Shown here piece after piece: positions 49,477 to 58,237 of a DNA stretch of 58,237 nt. Source of the DNA: Paenibacillus sp. JCM 18996 (GTDB taxonomy: Bacteria > Bacillota > Bacilli > Paenibacillales > NBRC-103111); contig BBFE01000020.1 of NCBI GenBank assembly GCA_001313085.1, positions 1 to 58,237 on the forward strand, read 5' to 3'. The translations under genes were made by a program, and so were the position numbers. Below the pieces are notes generated by a model. The model worked only from the letters and a program-made list of their open reading frames with translations, made no database searches and was not told where the DNA came from. Within the stretch, counting starts at the first letter, position 1; each line of letters opens with the position of its first letter.

Positions 49477-50455
49477 TTATATCAGTGCCTCCTTTCCGGC
49501 GGCCAACGAATCCGCCAAATGTCCGAAATCGACCGCCACTTTCCCGAGCTCCGACGCGATTCTCTGGACGATGATCACCGCAGCGATTCCCGCCGATACA
49601 AGAGCGATGTCAAAAGCAGCCGAGTGCGCCTCCGATATAACGCGTTCCACATCTTTCACTCCCTGTACAGGGAAATGATTCCCGACACCTGAATGCCTTT
49701 TTTCCGACAAAATCTTCGCCAAATCATGAGCGGCATTGCCGATCAGCAGCACCTGCCGTCCCCGCAAAATAGAGCCCAGCCGCTGCTCTGTGCACAGGTA
49801 GTAATTGACTAGCGAATGCGTCAGCCTCAGCTGCCTGAAATCCAACCCGTAGGTCTGAAACACAGAAAAAAAAGCCAGCAGCTGAAAGTTCTCTTTGCGT
49901 AACCTCGGGATACCGACCGCATTCGCCTGGCGGACTGCGGCCAGCAGCCGGTCCCTTGTATCCGGATCAGGAATATTGACTCCGGCGGAGCTTAGAAACC
50001 TGCCGTCCTTTCGGATCCTGTCCATGGGCAGCACATGCTCCTGGGCCAAGGCAAGAAGCTCCCCGTCGCCTAATCTTACCAGTGAGTAAGGAGTCCCCGT
50101 GTTCAGCGCCCCCGTCAGTTCATCGGCAATCTGCCCTGCATTCAGGAGAAGGATACCGTGCGGCTTCCAGACCTCCACCCCGGACGCTACGATCTGTTCG
50201 ATAGAAACGGCGGGCAGCACAAGGTCAAAGGGCAGTACAGTGTCGACTATGCCGTTCCCTCCGGCATAATAGCCGTTCCTGTAGGCATCCTCATACGCTC
50301 GGCCATCCTCTTGATCCCGGTTTTTTTGCAGCCTTGCGCTTCAACCTCCGGACTTGGGATCGGAGCCTCCTGAGCTTCTTCCGCAGCAGTTTTTTTTCCT
50401 TTTCTCGCTTCTTCCATTCTTTGCGCCTTCTTCTCTTTGCCCGGTCCGGGTCCAT
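49477..50455 (-). CDS. GT-D-type glycosyltransferase with basic leader
   Basis: About 325 residues. The first 50 are extremely basic (MDPDRAKRRRRKEWKKREKE, then LRRLRSQVRRLKRKAAK). Next comes EDAYRNGYYAGGNG, the Gly-aromatic element. The enzyme domain has YSLVRLGDGELLAL, with the R-x-GDGE motif of the GT-D fold, and GRQVLLIGNAAHDLAKI later. One extra base in the A7 run near 50323-50329 splits leader from enzyme. The start at 50455 has GGGGGTGA upstream; the next gene's start is 34 bases past the stop. Confidence 0.82.
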
Positions 50456-50501
50456 CACTGGTTCACCCCCGCTTCTTAAAAACAACTTCATTGAAACAGG
50501 C

Positions 50502-51672
50502 TTACTCCAAAATAATGCCGAGCATCTCCGACAATCTCGAGGCATAAGTATGATCCGGAGCGTACGGCGCAAGCCTCTCAAGGCCATTTCCTGACGAAGA
50601 TCTTCGTGCTTCATGTAGAAACGGATTTTTTTTCGACCAGCTGTTGTGCCGAGGCATATACGTCGAGCTCCGATCCGACCTCGTACAGGCCCGGCAGATT
50701 AAGCCGCTCATCCGTCAGCTGCAGGGCCCCGCAGGAGGAGATCTCAAAAGTGCGGGGATTCACGGAGTGGGCAGCGATCTTATGCCGATTCCGGTTGAAC
50801 GTGTCCTCATGCACCGAACGGTGGACATTAATCGCGATTTTGGCGCCGTGGTAGTACCTTGCCGTTTTATCTGGGGACAACCAGTGCGGGACAATCTTGT
50901 CTTTTAACAGCTTGTAATTGCGCAGCCGATACCACCAGTAGCCCACGATTTTTTTACATTGATTTCGGAAAAAAACGGCGCCAAGGCGTCGAACAGCGGG
51001 ACCCGGTTCCAAAAAAGCGCTGCCGATAAAGCATACATCGCTGCGGTATTCACTGCTTGCCAGCTTGGGCAGAAACTCCTCAGGATTCACCGCGAGCGGG
51101 AGATAATGAACGTTTGGACAGCCAAGGGAGCGGTAGAACGGCACACAATTGGATTCCAGCGTAAAAAACGTGGTCGTATCGAACGGAGATCAGCTCCGTC
51201 AAGTCGGTGTAATAGGGATCGTCGGCGAACCAGACAGCGGTTTTCACACCCATCTCCCTAACCTGCCTGACAACCTCCTCGCCCAGCACCGTTCCATTCA
51301 AATTGATCAGTGCCGCAGGCCGGTGCAAAGCAGCCAGAGCCGCGATGTCTTCGCCCGGACGCGCAAAAACAAGCTCCCTCGCGATGCCCCGGAAGCCTTG
51401 GACAATGGCCGAGTCGATCGCCTTGTAAGGAGGTCCTTCGATCCCCGAGGTAACATACAAAATTTTGGCATCATAAAAGGGCAGATTTCGCTGACTCAAT
51501 ATCACCTTCCGCACCGATTCGCATCGCCCTAAATGGTAACCGTGGCTGAAGCCGGTATCGTGTCCGGCTTTCCTTCCTCTGCGGCGGTGCCGGTTAAAAA
51601 AGGCGGCGCCGTTTCTCCTGCAGCCTATTTCCCGGCGTGTTTTTTTATGCGGACGATTGATTTTGCATACAT
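50502..51672 (-). CDS. cgeB: CgeB-like glycosyltransferase
   Basis: The N-terminus is basic (VRIKK...RHRRRGRKAG) and holds HDTGFSHGYHLG, the leader motif. Then the CgeB-type Rossmann-like domains: AKILYVTSGIEGPPYKAIDS, VKTAVWFADDPYYTD, VHYLPLAVNPEEF, and the C-terminal glycosyltransferase segment RTFEISSCGALQLTDERLNL. Indels lie near 51640, 51160, 50960, 50632 and 50571; corrected end SRLSEMLGIILE. In B. subtilis CgeB shapes the outermost spore layer. The start at 51672 follows AGAGAGGC. Activity is inferred from fold only. Confidence 0.82.
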
Positions 51673-51723
51673 GGCAGCCTCTCTTTTCACATTGCAAAAA
51701 AATTGGCGGGGTTCCGGTTCACT

Positions 51724-52178
51724 TCAACGGTGTTTGGTGCCCCAATCGAAACCGATCGAAGGATCGTCGTATGGATCCGGAATTCATCCGGCGCTGTTGC
51801 CTGGTACGGCTCGTTCGTGAAATAGACGATATAGGCCGGCTTGTGCCCCAGCACGCGGTATCCATGGGCGACTCCTCGCGGAATCAGCAGAAGGTAAGGG
51901 TTCTCTTCTCCCATATAAAAGGTTTCCGTGCGGCCGGAAGTCGGAGAATCCGCCTCATGTCGTGCAGCACAATCTGCGCATTGCCGAAAGGAAAGTACCA
52001 AATGTCGTCCTGCCTCTGATGATAATGAAAGGCCTTAATGACTCCCGGGTAAGACATGGAGATGGAGGCCTGCCCGAAAGACCTGAATATGGCATCGTCG
52101 TCCCGCAGAATTTCCATAAAAAAATCCGCGGTCATCACAGTGTTTCACGAGAGTTTTCTTCATGAGTCCCTCGATCAA
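51724..52178 (-). CDS. rfbC: dTDP-4-dehydrorhamnose 3,5-epimerase (short cupin type)
   Basis: A cupin epimerase of about 150 residues. Motifs: DDRGFFMEILRDDDAIF, SYPGVIKAFHYHQRQDD with the catalytic His, and LLIPRGVAHGYRVLG. Indels lie in the A7 run near 52118-52124, near 51948 and near 51776; corrected end FDWGTKHR. The TTG start at 52178 follows GGAGGGG and overlaps the rfbD stop (TTGA), which also supports the TTG. It belongs to the dTDP-rhamnose pathway. Confidence 0.88.
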
Positions 52179-53043
52179 CTTCTATCCCCTCCTTCGTTCA
52201 AATCATTGCGGATAAAATCCCGCAGCGCATCCTGCCAAGCCTGAGCCTGGCAATGCCGGCGGCCCTTACGGCTTCGTCGTCCAAACCCGAATGCGCGGGG
52301 CGGGGAGCGGCGAGCTGGAAAAAAAAGTCGGAAGACACCGGCACAGCGCGTATATGAGAAAAACCGGCTTCGTCCAATATCGTTTGGACAAATTCATGAC
52401 GGGAGCAGACTCCGCGGCCCGCGCCGTGGTAAACCCCGTAACGCTCCGTGTCAATCAGCTCGCCTATAAGCCGGGCAAGGTCCAGAGTGCAGGTGGGGGA
52501 GCCATAGACGTCATCCGCCGCATGGATATCGCGCCCCATGCGGGCCAGAGTGATCATTTTTTTTGACAAAGTTGTCTCCATATCTGCCATACAGCCAAGC
52601 GGTCCGTACGATAAAATGCTTCTCGGAGCAGGCCGCCACGAAGTTCTCCCCCAGCAGCTTGGAGCGCCCATAAACGCTTATCGGATTGGCGGGATCCCGC
52701 TCGGTGTACGGAGCGCCTTTCAAGCCGTCAAAAAAACGTAATCCGTGCTTACATAGACCAGCTTGGCCTGCTCGCTCTCCGCTGCCTCCGCTATGTTCCT
52801 GGCTCCGAAGCCGTTCACATGGTAGGCCGCCGCGGCTTTCGTCTCGGCAAGGTCCACCTTGGTGTAGGCAGCGGCATGCACTATAACGTCAGGCTTATAG
52901 CTTTGAACGGCATCATGCACTTTGTCCGCATCGGTGACATCCAACCCGGATCTCGCAACCGCCCACAGTTCGTGCCGGGCAGAGAGCACGCGCTGAAGGT
53001 CGCCTCCAAGCCGGCCGCCCGCGCCGGTGATCATCACTTTCAC
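52175..53043 (-). CDS. rfbD: dTDP-4-dehydrorhamnose reductase
   Basis: Last step of dTDP-L-rhamnose synthesis. Motifs: MITGAGGRLGGDL, VDLAETKAAAAYHVN, VYVSTDYVFDG, SVYGRSKLLGE (YxxxK) and VRTAWLYGRYGDNF. Indels lie in the A6 run near 52731, the T run near 52560, the A7 run near 52319, and near 52245. The GTG start at 53043 follows GGAGGGGG and overlaps the rfbB stop (GTGA). Length about 288 residues. Confidence 0.92.
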
Positions 53044-54047
53044 GGCAGTTCCCCCTCCTCCGCTGACAGATGTTGACCGGGGAGGCAGACAAGCCTTTCC
53101 CACCAAACCCGGTTGCTTTCGTACCACTGCACCGTTCTTTTTTATCCCGGTGTCCAAATCGTACGATGGCTGCCAACCAAGCTCTTGTCTCGCTCTCGAT
53201 GAGTCAATCGCATATCTGCGGTCATGGCCGGGGCGGTCCGGAACATGCCGGATCAGCTTCTCGCTCTTGCCCATCTCGGCAAGGATTGTGCGGATAATGT
53301 CAAGATTGGTCCGCTCCTCGCTCCCGCCGATGTTGTAAACCCGGCCCGGAGCCCCTCTTTGCAGCACCGCGTCTATAGCGGAGCAATGATCCTCGACGTA
53401 CAGCCAGTCCCGCACATTCAAGCCGTCTCCGTAGACAGGGATCGGAAGGTCCCGGATCGCCCGGTGATGACCATCGGAATGAGTTTTTCCGGAAACTGAC
53501 GGGGACCGTAATTGTTCGAGCACCTGGTAATGATGACGGGCATCCCGAAGGTATGGAAATAGGAACGAGCCAAGAGATCGGAGCCTGCCTTGCTGGCGGA
53601 ATAGGGACTGTTCGGGGAGAGGGGGGACTGTTCGGTGAAAAGACCGCGGGAGCCCAGGCTGCCGTACACCTCATCCGTAGATATATGGATAAACCTTCGG
53701 ATTCCGTGCTGTTTGGCTGCGTCCAACAGGTTGAGCGTGCCGAGGATATTCGTATGGACAAACGGGCGGCTGTCCTGAATGCTCCGATCGACATGGGACT
53801 CAGCCGCAAAATGGACAACGGCCTCAATCCCTTCCGCCATGATATGCCGGACGGCGCTTTTATCAGTGATATCCCCGCGGATAAAGCTGTATCGGGGAGA
53901 ATTCTCCGCCTCCCGCACGTTATCCATGCAGCCGGCATAGGTAAGAGCGTCGTAGTTCACAATGTGCAGATCAGGGTAGCGGTTCAGCATATAATGAATG
54001 AAGCTGCTGCCGATGAACCCCATTCCTCCGGTCACTAAAAGCTTCAT
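53040..54047 (-). CDS. rfbB: dTDP-glucose 4,6-dehydratase
   Basis: An SDR enzyme of dTDP-rhamnose synthesis. Motifs: LVTGGMGFIGSSFI, VVHFAAESHVDRSI, HISTDEVYGSL, SPYSASKAGSD (YxxxK), RCSNNYGPRQFPEKLIP and VRDWLYVEDH. Indels lie near 53460 and 53134. Corrected C-terminus: TVQWYESNRVWWERLV. Length about 335 residues. Its ATG overlaps the rfbA stop (ATGA), showing coupling. Confidence 0.94.
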
Positions 54048-54776
54048 GAGGGATCCGCCCCCAATAAGCGGGCACTCGCTTCATGCAGCGATCGGAACGT
54101 CCCGGCGTCGGTCCACCAACCGCCTGCGATGTCGTATTCCAATTTGCCCGCAGCCGCGTAGGCGTTATTTACGTCGGTGATTTCCAGTTCCCCCCTGGCG
54201 GAAGGCCGGATGCCTTTAATGATCCGGAATATGTCCCCGTCATAGAGGTAGAATCCCGTAACACAGTAATTTGACTTGGGGTAAGCGGGTTTTTTCGTCA
54301 ATGCGCACGATCCGGTTCCCCTCGAATTCGGGTACACCGTAACGGGCAGGGTCCGGCACTTCTTTTAAAAGGACTCTGGCACCTTCCCGCTGCTTCAAAA
54401 AAAAGTTCTGTACATGGCCTTTGAGGCTGTTTTCGAATAAATTGTCGCCAAGCATCAGCGCGAACCGCTCGCCGGAGCCGGCATAGCCTTCGGCTAATGC
54501 CAGCGCGTGCGCGATACCCCCCGCTTCCTCCTGAATGCGGTAGGTCAGGCTCACATCCCAAGCCCTGCCGCTTCCGAGCAGCTGGATCAGCAATCCGGCG
54601 GATGAAACACCCGTGATGATAAGGATGTCAACCAAACCGGCGTCTTTAAGCTTCTCGATCCCATGAACGATCATCGGCAGTTTGCCGACAAGCAGCAGTT
54701 GTTTGTTGACAACTTTAGTCAGCGGAAATAAACGGGTGCCTGTACCGCCTGCAAGCAGAACTGCTTTCAATCTCAA
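54044..54776 (-). CDS. rfbA: glucose-1-phosphate thymidylyltransferase
   Basis: Makes dTDP-glucose. Short form of about 244 residues. The nucleotide motif is LLAGGTGTRLFPLT, then NKQLLLVGKLPMI, RIQEEAGGIAHALALAEGY, LMLGDNLFE, and the C-terminal EITDVNNAY, GGWWTDAGT. An indel lies in the T6 run near 54292. ATG at 54776 after GGAGAGG. It begins the four-gene rhamnose set rfbA-rfbB-rfbD-rfbC. Confidence 0.93.
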
Positions 54777-54794
54777 CCTCTCCTTCCGTATCCT

Positions 54795-55527
54795 TCAGAT
54801 CAGTGTGCGGGGGTCGAAACCCCATTTGTTTATAAATTTGTTTAAATTGGTCTCCAGCAGCGCTTTGACGGCGCCCTCGCCCTGCTGGTTGAAGCTGGAG
54901 CTGCCGTGATGGAAAATAAACGAATCCCCCGCGACCATCAGCCGGAAAGCCTGCAGACGGGCTCTGTAGCAGTAATCGTCGTCTTCAAAATGCCCCGGAG
55001 TGAACAGTTCGTCCAGCAGTCCCACTTTGTTCAGCACTTCTCTCTTGAAAAGGAAGCAAAGTCCGACAATCCGCTGCACCTCTACCCATTTGGCCGGGTC
55101 AGGGCCTCTGAATTTTTTTGTGATACTTCATTGAGATTAGTGTACGGTTCCTGTATCTGCTGCTTTCCGCTCACATAGTTGGACATCGGCCCGACAATGC
55201 CTATATCCTCCGAGCTGTACAGGCAGCGCAGCATATTGTCCAGCCAGTGCTCGATCACAAGAACGTCATTGTTTAACAAAAGTATGGCGTCGCCGCTGGC
55301 GATTTTTTAAACCCAAATTGCAGGCGGCCGGAAAGCCTCTGTTAAAAGGGAGGGAAACGAGGCGGATTCCTTTTTTTCACACAGAAATCCGTCGACCCGT
55401 CCTTCGATCCGTTATCCACTACAATAATTTCATATGGCTGTGCGGTATGCTGCTCAATGGAGGAGATGCACGGCTCCAGCCACTGCCTGCCGTTAAAATT
55501 CGGGATAATGATGCTTGTCATCTGCAT
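54795..55527 (-). CDS. GT2-family glycosyltransferase
   Basis: About 242 residues. Motifs: MTSIIIPNFNGRQWLEPCIS, VVDNGSKDGS, ILLLNNDVLVI, GPMSNYVSG, then RIVGLCFLFKREVLNKVGLL and FEDDDYCYRARL. It is a shorter paralogue of the GT domain at 47956-49443, sharing GPM-NYISG and RIVGFC-LLKRE steps. No basic leader. Indels lie near 55300, 55368 and 55118. ATG at 55527 overlaps the upstream stop (TAATG). Confidence 0.88.
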
Positions 55528-56658
55528 TAGGGAGCCCTCCTGGCTTGATCACGCCGGCGTATCGAATCGTGATAGAAAAGCCTTTCACCCTTGTGCCTCA
55601 TCCAATACCTCACGGCTTCGATATGGTCCCCTATGATGAGGTCGGCCACCTGGTTTTTTTGACCCGTGATTGTGTTCCTTCACTTTGTTTTTTTGCGGAT
55701 CACGTTTACGCTGGCAGGAGCATCGATTTTTTTAAGCCTTCTTCTATCGCAATCACCATCGCTTTGGGGGGGACGGTCAGCGCCTGCGGTCCGAGCAGCT
55801 CGTATGCTTTTCTGGATAAGGCGTGAGGTACAGCCGTCAAAGAGTTGGAGCCCAGTTCGGAACGTCCAAGCGTTCGGTTTAAAAAATTGCTTCATCAAGG
55901 TGATGGTATCTATCTCTTTAAAAAAGTCCGACATAAGGGCGAATATCGTTGAGCGCCAGATCGTTCCCCTTTTCGATGGCATGAATGAAAGGAACCAGCT
56001 TCTCCGCTTTCACCGTGAAATCACCGTCGAGAAAAAAAGCAGAATTTCTGCGCTGCTTACCATCGCTCCAACCGCTCTTCCGACATCGTATCCCAGGGGG
56101 GCGGGGTAATAGACAATGGTGGCGTGGGACAGCTCCCTGGCTTTTTTTGAAAGCTGCCGTCCCCCGAACCGTTCACGACAATGATGATTTCGTCCAGAGG
56201 GAGACGATGCAGATGCTTGATGATATCCGGCAGGCTTTTCTCCTCGTTCATGACGGTCAGAATTGCCGCCACGGTTCTATTGGTAGGAATGAGCATCCAG
56301 TCGTGATCACGCTGCGCGCCGCTTTGAAGAAACCTTCCTTATATCCCTTCGCCGCAGCCAGATACCCATCCCATCCCATTCGGGAGATCGGCGTGGAGCC
56401 GAGTGCCTTCACCCATAAAGTGTTAAGGGCGCGCTTGCGGTATGCGGCGTCCTGAATGCTGTGGATGCGGCCGTCCTTTTTTTTGCCTTCCGCATACCCC
56501 CATTTCCGCCAGAACAGAATATTTTTTTTGTCCGGCTCGATGTTGGTTCCCGCTTTGCTTGGGCAGTTCTCGTCGATCTCACCACCTGCCCCGAGTCCTT
56601 GGCGAGCCGTTTCACCAGACGCAAATTTTTTGTTATCGGATTTTCGCGCGGTCCTCAT
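55527..56658 (-). CDS. glycosyltransferase with basic Gly-aromatic leader
   Basis: About 375 residues. The leader: MRTARKSDNK then LRLVKRLAKDSGQVVRSTR and KREPTSSRTKK, followed by WRKWGYAEGKKDGR and MGWDGYLAAAKGYKEGF, again Gly-aromatic steps. The enzyme part: VAAILTVMNEEKSLPDII, EIIIVVNGSGDGSF and LGYDVGRAVGA, a GT-A fold with LLFLDGDF as DxD. Indels lie in runs near 56623, 56522, 56470, 56143 and 56033. The C-terminal LIIGDHIEAVRYWM matches LIVGDHLEAIAWI of the next gene. The start at 56658 follows GAGGTG. Confidence 0.82.
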
Positions 56659-56662
56659 GCTT

Positions 56663-57506
56663 TCACCTCACGATCCCTCTCATTCTTTTCAAATCGGTCT
56701 TGCCGGCTCTATCGTCCGTTTGCTCTGTGATCCATGCGATGGCCTCCAGATGGTCTCCTACGATAAGGCTCTCGAGCGGATCTTTCTTGCCTACCATTCT
56801 GCTCCTGCGGATCGGATTCTTCGCTCCGACATTGATAAATGTGACCGCATCTACCTTGAGCCCGGAATGAATGGCTATAGCGTGAGCTTTTGGGGGGACC
56901 GCCAGGTTCTCCGCCCCGATCGAATCGAGCGCTTTTCGGCTTATGGCGTGGGGTACGGTGGTCATCGAGGCGCCTTTTAAATCCGGACGGGCAAGCACAG
57001 CATTCAGCGTATATTTGGCCAGCACCACGCTGTGAACCTTTTCTGTATCCACCGAGCCGGAGTAACTGTTGAGCGCCACATCCGTTCCATTTGACACGGC
57101 GTCGATCAGAGGCTTGAAATCTTCAGCAGGCAGAACGATATCGCCGTCCATGAACAAAAGAATATCCCCTTTGGCGCTGAGGCTCCTACACTTCTCCCCA
57201 CGTCATGCCCCAATTGGTCAGGAAACGAGATGACTCTGGCTCCAACCTTCTCAGCCAGCTCTTTGGAACCGTCCACCGAGCCGTTGGCGACCACAATGAT
57301 CTCCATTTTTTGGATGGACACGGGAGATCTCGCGAAGTACTTTCTCGAGTGTTTTTTTTTTCGTTGCTGACCGGAATGATCACAGATACCTTAGGAGTGT
57401 GGCTGTTACGAATAGCCAAGGAATCTCTTGAAGTGCGCTGTTTTCTGTTAGGTTTGCCGTGGTGTGTCAAATTGTTCTCAACTCCTGTTTCGCCTGCTGC
57501 CTGCAC
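56663..57506 (-). CDS. GT2-family glycosyltransferase
   Basis: About 280 residues, the first gene of the run. VSVIIPVSNEKKTLEKVLRE, MEIIVVANGSVDGSKELAEK, LGHDVGRSVGA, LLFMDGDIVLPAED and VPHAISRKALDSIGAENLAV are GT-A fold motifs. It is a paralogue of the gene at 55527-56658 without the long leader, having only a short basic N-terminus. Indels lie in the A/T runs near 57350-57361, 57306-57311 and near 57188. GTG start at 57506 is the only one in frame, but its site (AGGGG) is very close. It stops four bases before the next start. Confidence 0.85.
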
Positions 57507-57644
57507 CCCCTGAGTGGCTCAGCAGCAGCCAAGGTAAATGCTTGCTTGCTTCTACTATTGTATGTATTCGTTTTATCAAAGGCAGGGCATCTGACGGGAA
57601 GGCTTGGAAAACAGGCATATACCTTGCGCCGTCGGTGTTAGCGT

Positions 57645-57684
57645 AAAAAAAAGCACAAAGAGCCTCTTCGCAGAGACTCTTTGT
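57645..57684 (-). terminator. terminator of the repeat protein gene
   Basis: ACAAAGAGTCTCT pairs with AGGCTCTTTGT on the minus strand, followed by T8, ten bases after the stop of the gene at 57694. Confidence 0.9.
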
Positions 57685-57693
57685 AAAGGAATG

Positions 57694-58237
57694 TTATGCT
57701 TTGGTTCCTACAGCCAACCAGTTGATGATTCCGTATGGTTCGGGAGAAAATTTGCTTCTGACTACCTGCAGGGTGACAAAGTCGGGAGCTTTCTGTTTTA
57801 CCACGGTGTAGCACGCCGTATGGTTAGTCATCGCGACGACGACATAGAAGGCATCCGCGAACGGTTGTTCAAACGGGATCTGAATTTCCACCGATTCATC
57901 CTGCACTTCAAAATGGAACGGATGCAGCCCGAACTGCTGAAGCTGCCGACTCTTCGAATTCACGGTCTGCAGCGCAGTAAAGGAGAGCTTTGCTTCACTT
58001 ACCGCGCCCTTGGCCAACTGCATTTCGCCTACGCTTCCCTCTGCCAGCTTAGCTCCGCTTACTGCACTGTCCGCCAGATGCATCTCGCACACGCTGCCCT
58101 CTGCCAGCTTCGCTCCGCTCACTGCACCTTCCGCCAGATGCATTTCGCTCACGCTGCCCTCTGCCAGCTTCGCTCCGCTTACTGCACCTTCCGCCAGATG
58201 CATCTCGTTCACGCTGCCCTTTGCCAGCTTCGCTCCG
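57694..58237 (-). CDS. 20-residue-repeat surface-type protein, C-terminal part
   Basis: The 3' part of a gene that runs beyond the right edge. The visible N-terminal half is built of a 20-residue unit, two 10-mers such as GAKLAEGSVS and EMHLAEGAVS. Such LAxGSV repeats occur in bacterial surface and tail-fibre-like proteins and probably form a beta-helix. The C-terminal 95 residues (from TALQTVNSKSRQLQQF to NWLAVGTKA) are a separate strand-rich domain, perhaps for binding. No indels are seen. It has its own terminator, and the glycan genes start 190 bases further on. Confidence 0.78.
   Translation of the reverse strand, partial: GAKLAKGSVNEMHLAEGAVSGAKLAEGSVSEMHLAEGAVSGAKLAEGSVCEMHLADSAVSGAKLAEGSVGEMQLAKGAVSEAKLSFTALQTVNSKSRQLQQFGLHPFHFEVQDESVEIQIPFEQPFADAFYVVVAMTNHTACYTVVKQKAPDFVTLQVVRSKFSPEPYGIINWLAVGTKA
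57993..58237 (-). repeat. 60-base tandem repeat in coding sequence
   Basis: About four copies of a 60-base unit (for example 58021-58080, 58081-58140, 58141-58200 and a partial copy to the edge). Each codes for 20 residues. A worn copy precedes them at 57961-58020. The array continues out of the window. Confidence 0.85.

Noticed and set aside
1..58237. Insertion sequences, prophage or integrase genes
   Set aside because: No transposase, integrase or phage structural gene was recognised. The XRE/ImmA pair alone is not enough to call a mobile element.

Overview
The window looks like a Paenibacillus-type (Paenibacillaceae, spore-forming Firmicute) chromosome. This rests on family recognition, not on a database search. 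It carries gerE, gerM, a lonA/lonB pair, the hemA-hemX-hemC cluster, a YutG-type PgpA, a FapR-type operator before fabH, and strong purine-rich ribosome sites. About four of five protein genes carry single-base frameshifts. Most are an extra base in an A/T run or a missing base in a short G/C run. Essential genes such as engB, ispG and hemA are hit, so I read them as sequencing or assembly errors. Each such gene is given as one feature spanning its pieces.

Layout. 1-18991 (mostly minus): tetrapyrrole genes hemA, hemX, a precorrin-2 dehydrogenase and hemC; speD; engB; the proteostasis block tig-clpP-clpX with ispG, lonB and lonA; and an XRE / ImmA-like / CPBP group at 11.5-13.2 kb. 19239-21920: tRNA-Arg(TCT), a structured intergenic stretch, asnB and a 24-25 bp degenerate tandem repeat. 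21933-25309: gerM, rph and rdgB (minus), and a PgpA-like gene (plus). 25392-46431: accessory and housekeeping genes. These include an MBL hydrolase, a radical SAM protein, two AraC/oxidoreductase modules, DUF445, SodC, a CDF transporter, DedA, two polysaccharide deacetylases, gerE, DUF421, tartrate dehydrogenase, a TIM-barrel isomerase, a KGG stress protein and fabH.

46519-57506 (minus) is one long, tightly packed transcription unit for a rhamnose-containing surface glycan. It has rfbA-rfbB-rfbD-rfbC with 4-base stop/start overlaps, four GT2-type glycosyltransferases, a GT-D type enzyme, a CgeB-like protein, two small coiled-coil proteins and a small basic protein. At least five of these proteins share an N-terminal leader: a Lys/Arg-rich stretch followed by a Gly-aromatic repeat. 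One gene encodes little more than this leader. Upstream lies a 20-residue-repeat surface-type protein cut by the window edge. This is my best candidate for an undescribed system, perhaps a spore-surface or cell-surface glycan assembly line held together by the shared leader. CgeB and rhamnose genes act on the spore surface in Bacillus subtilis, but that link here is inference.
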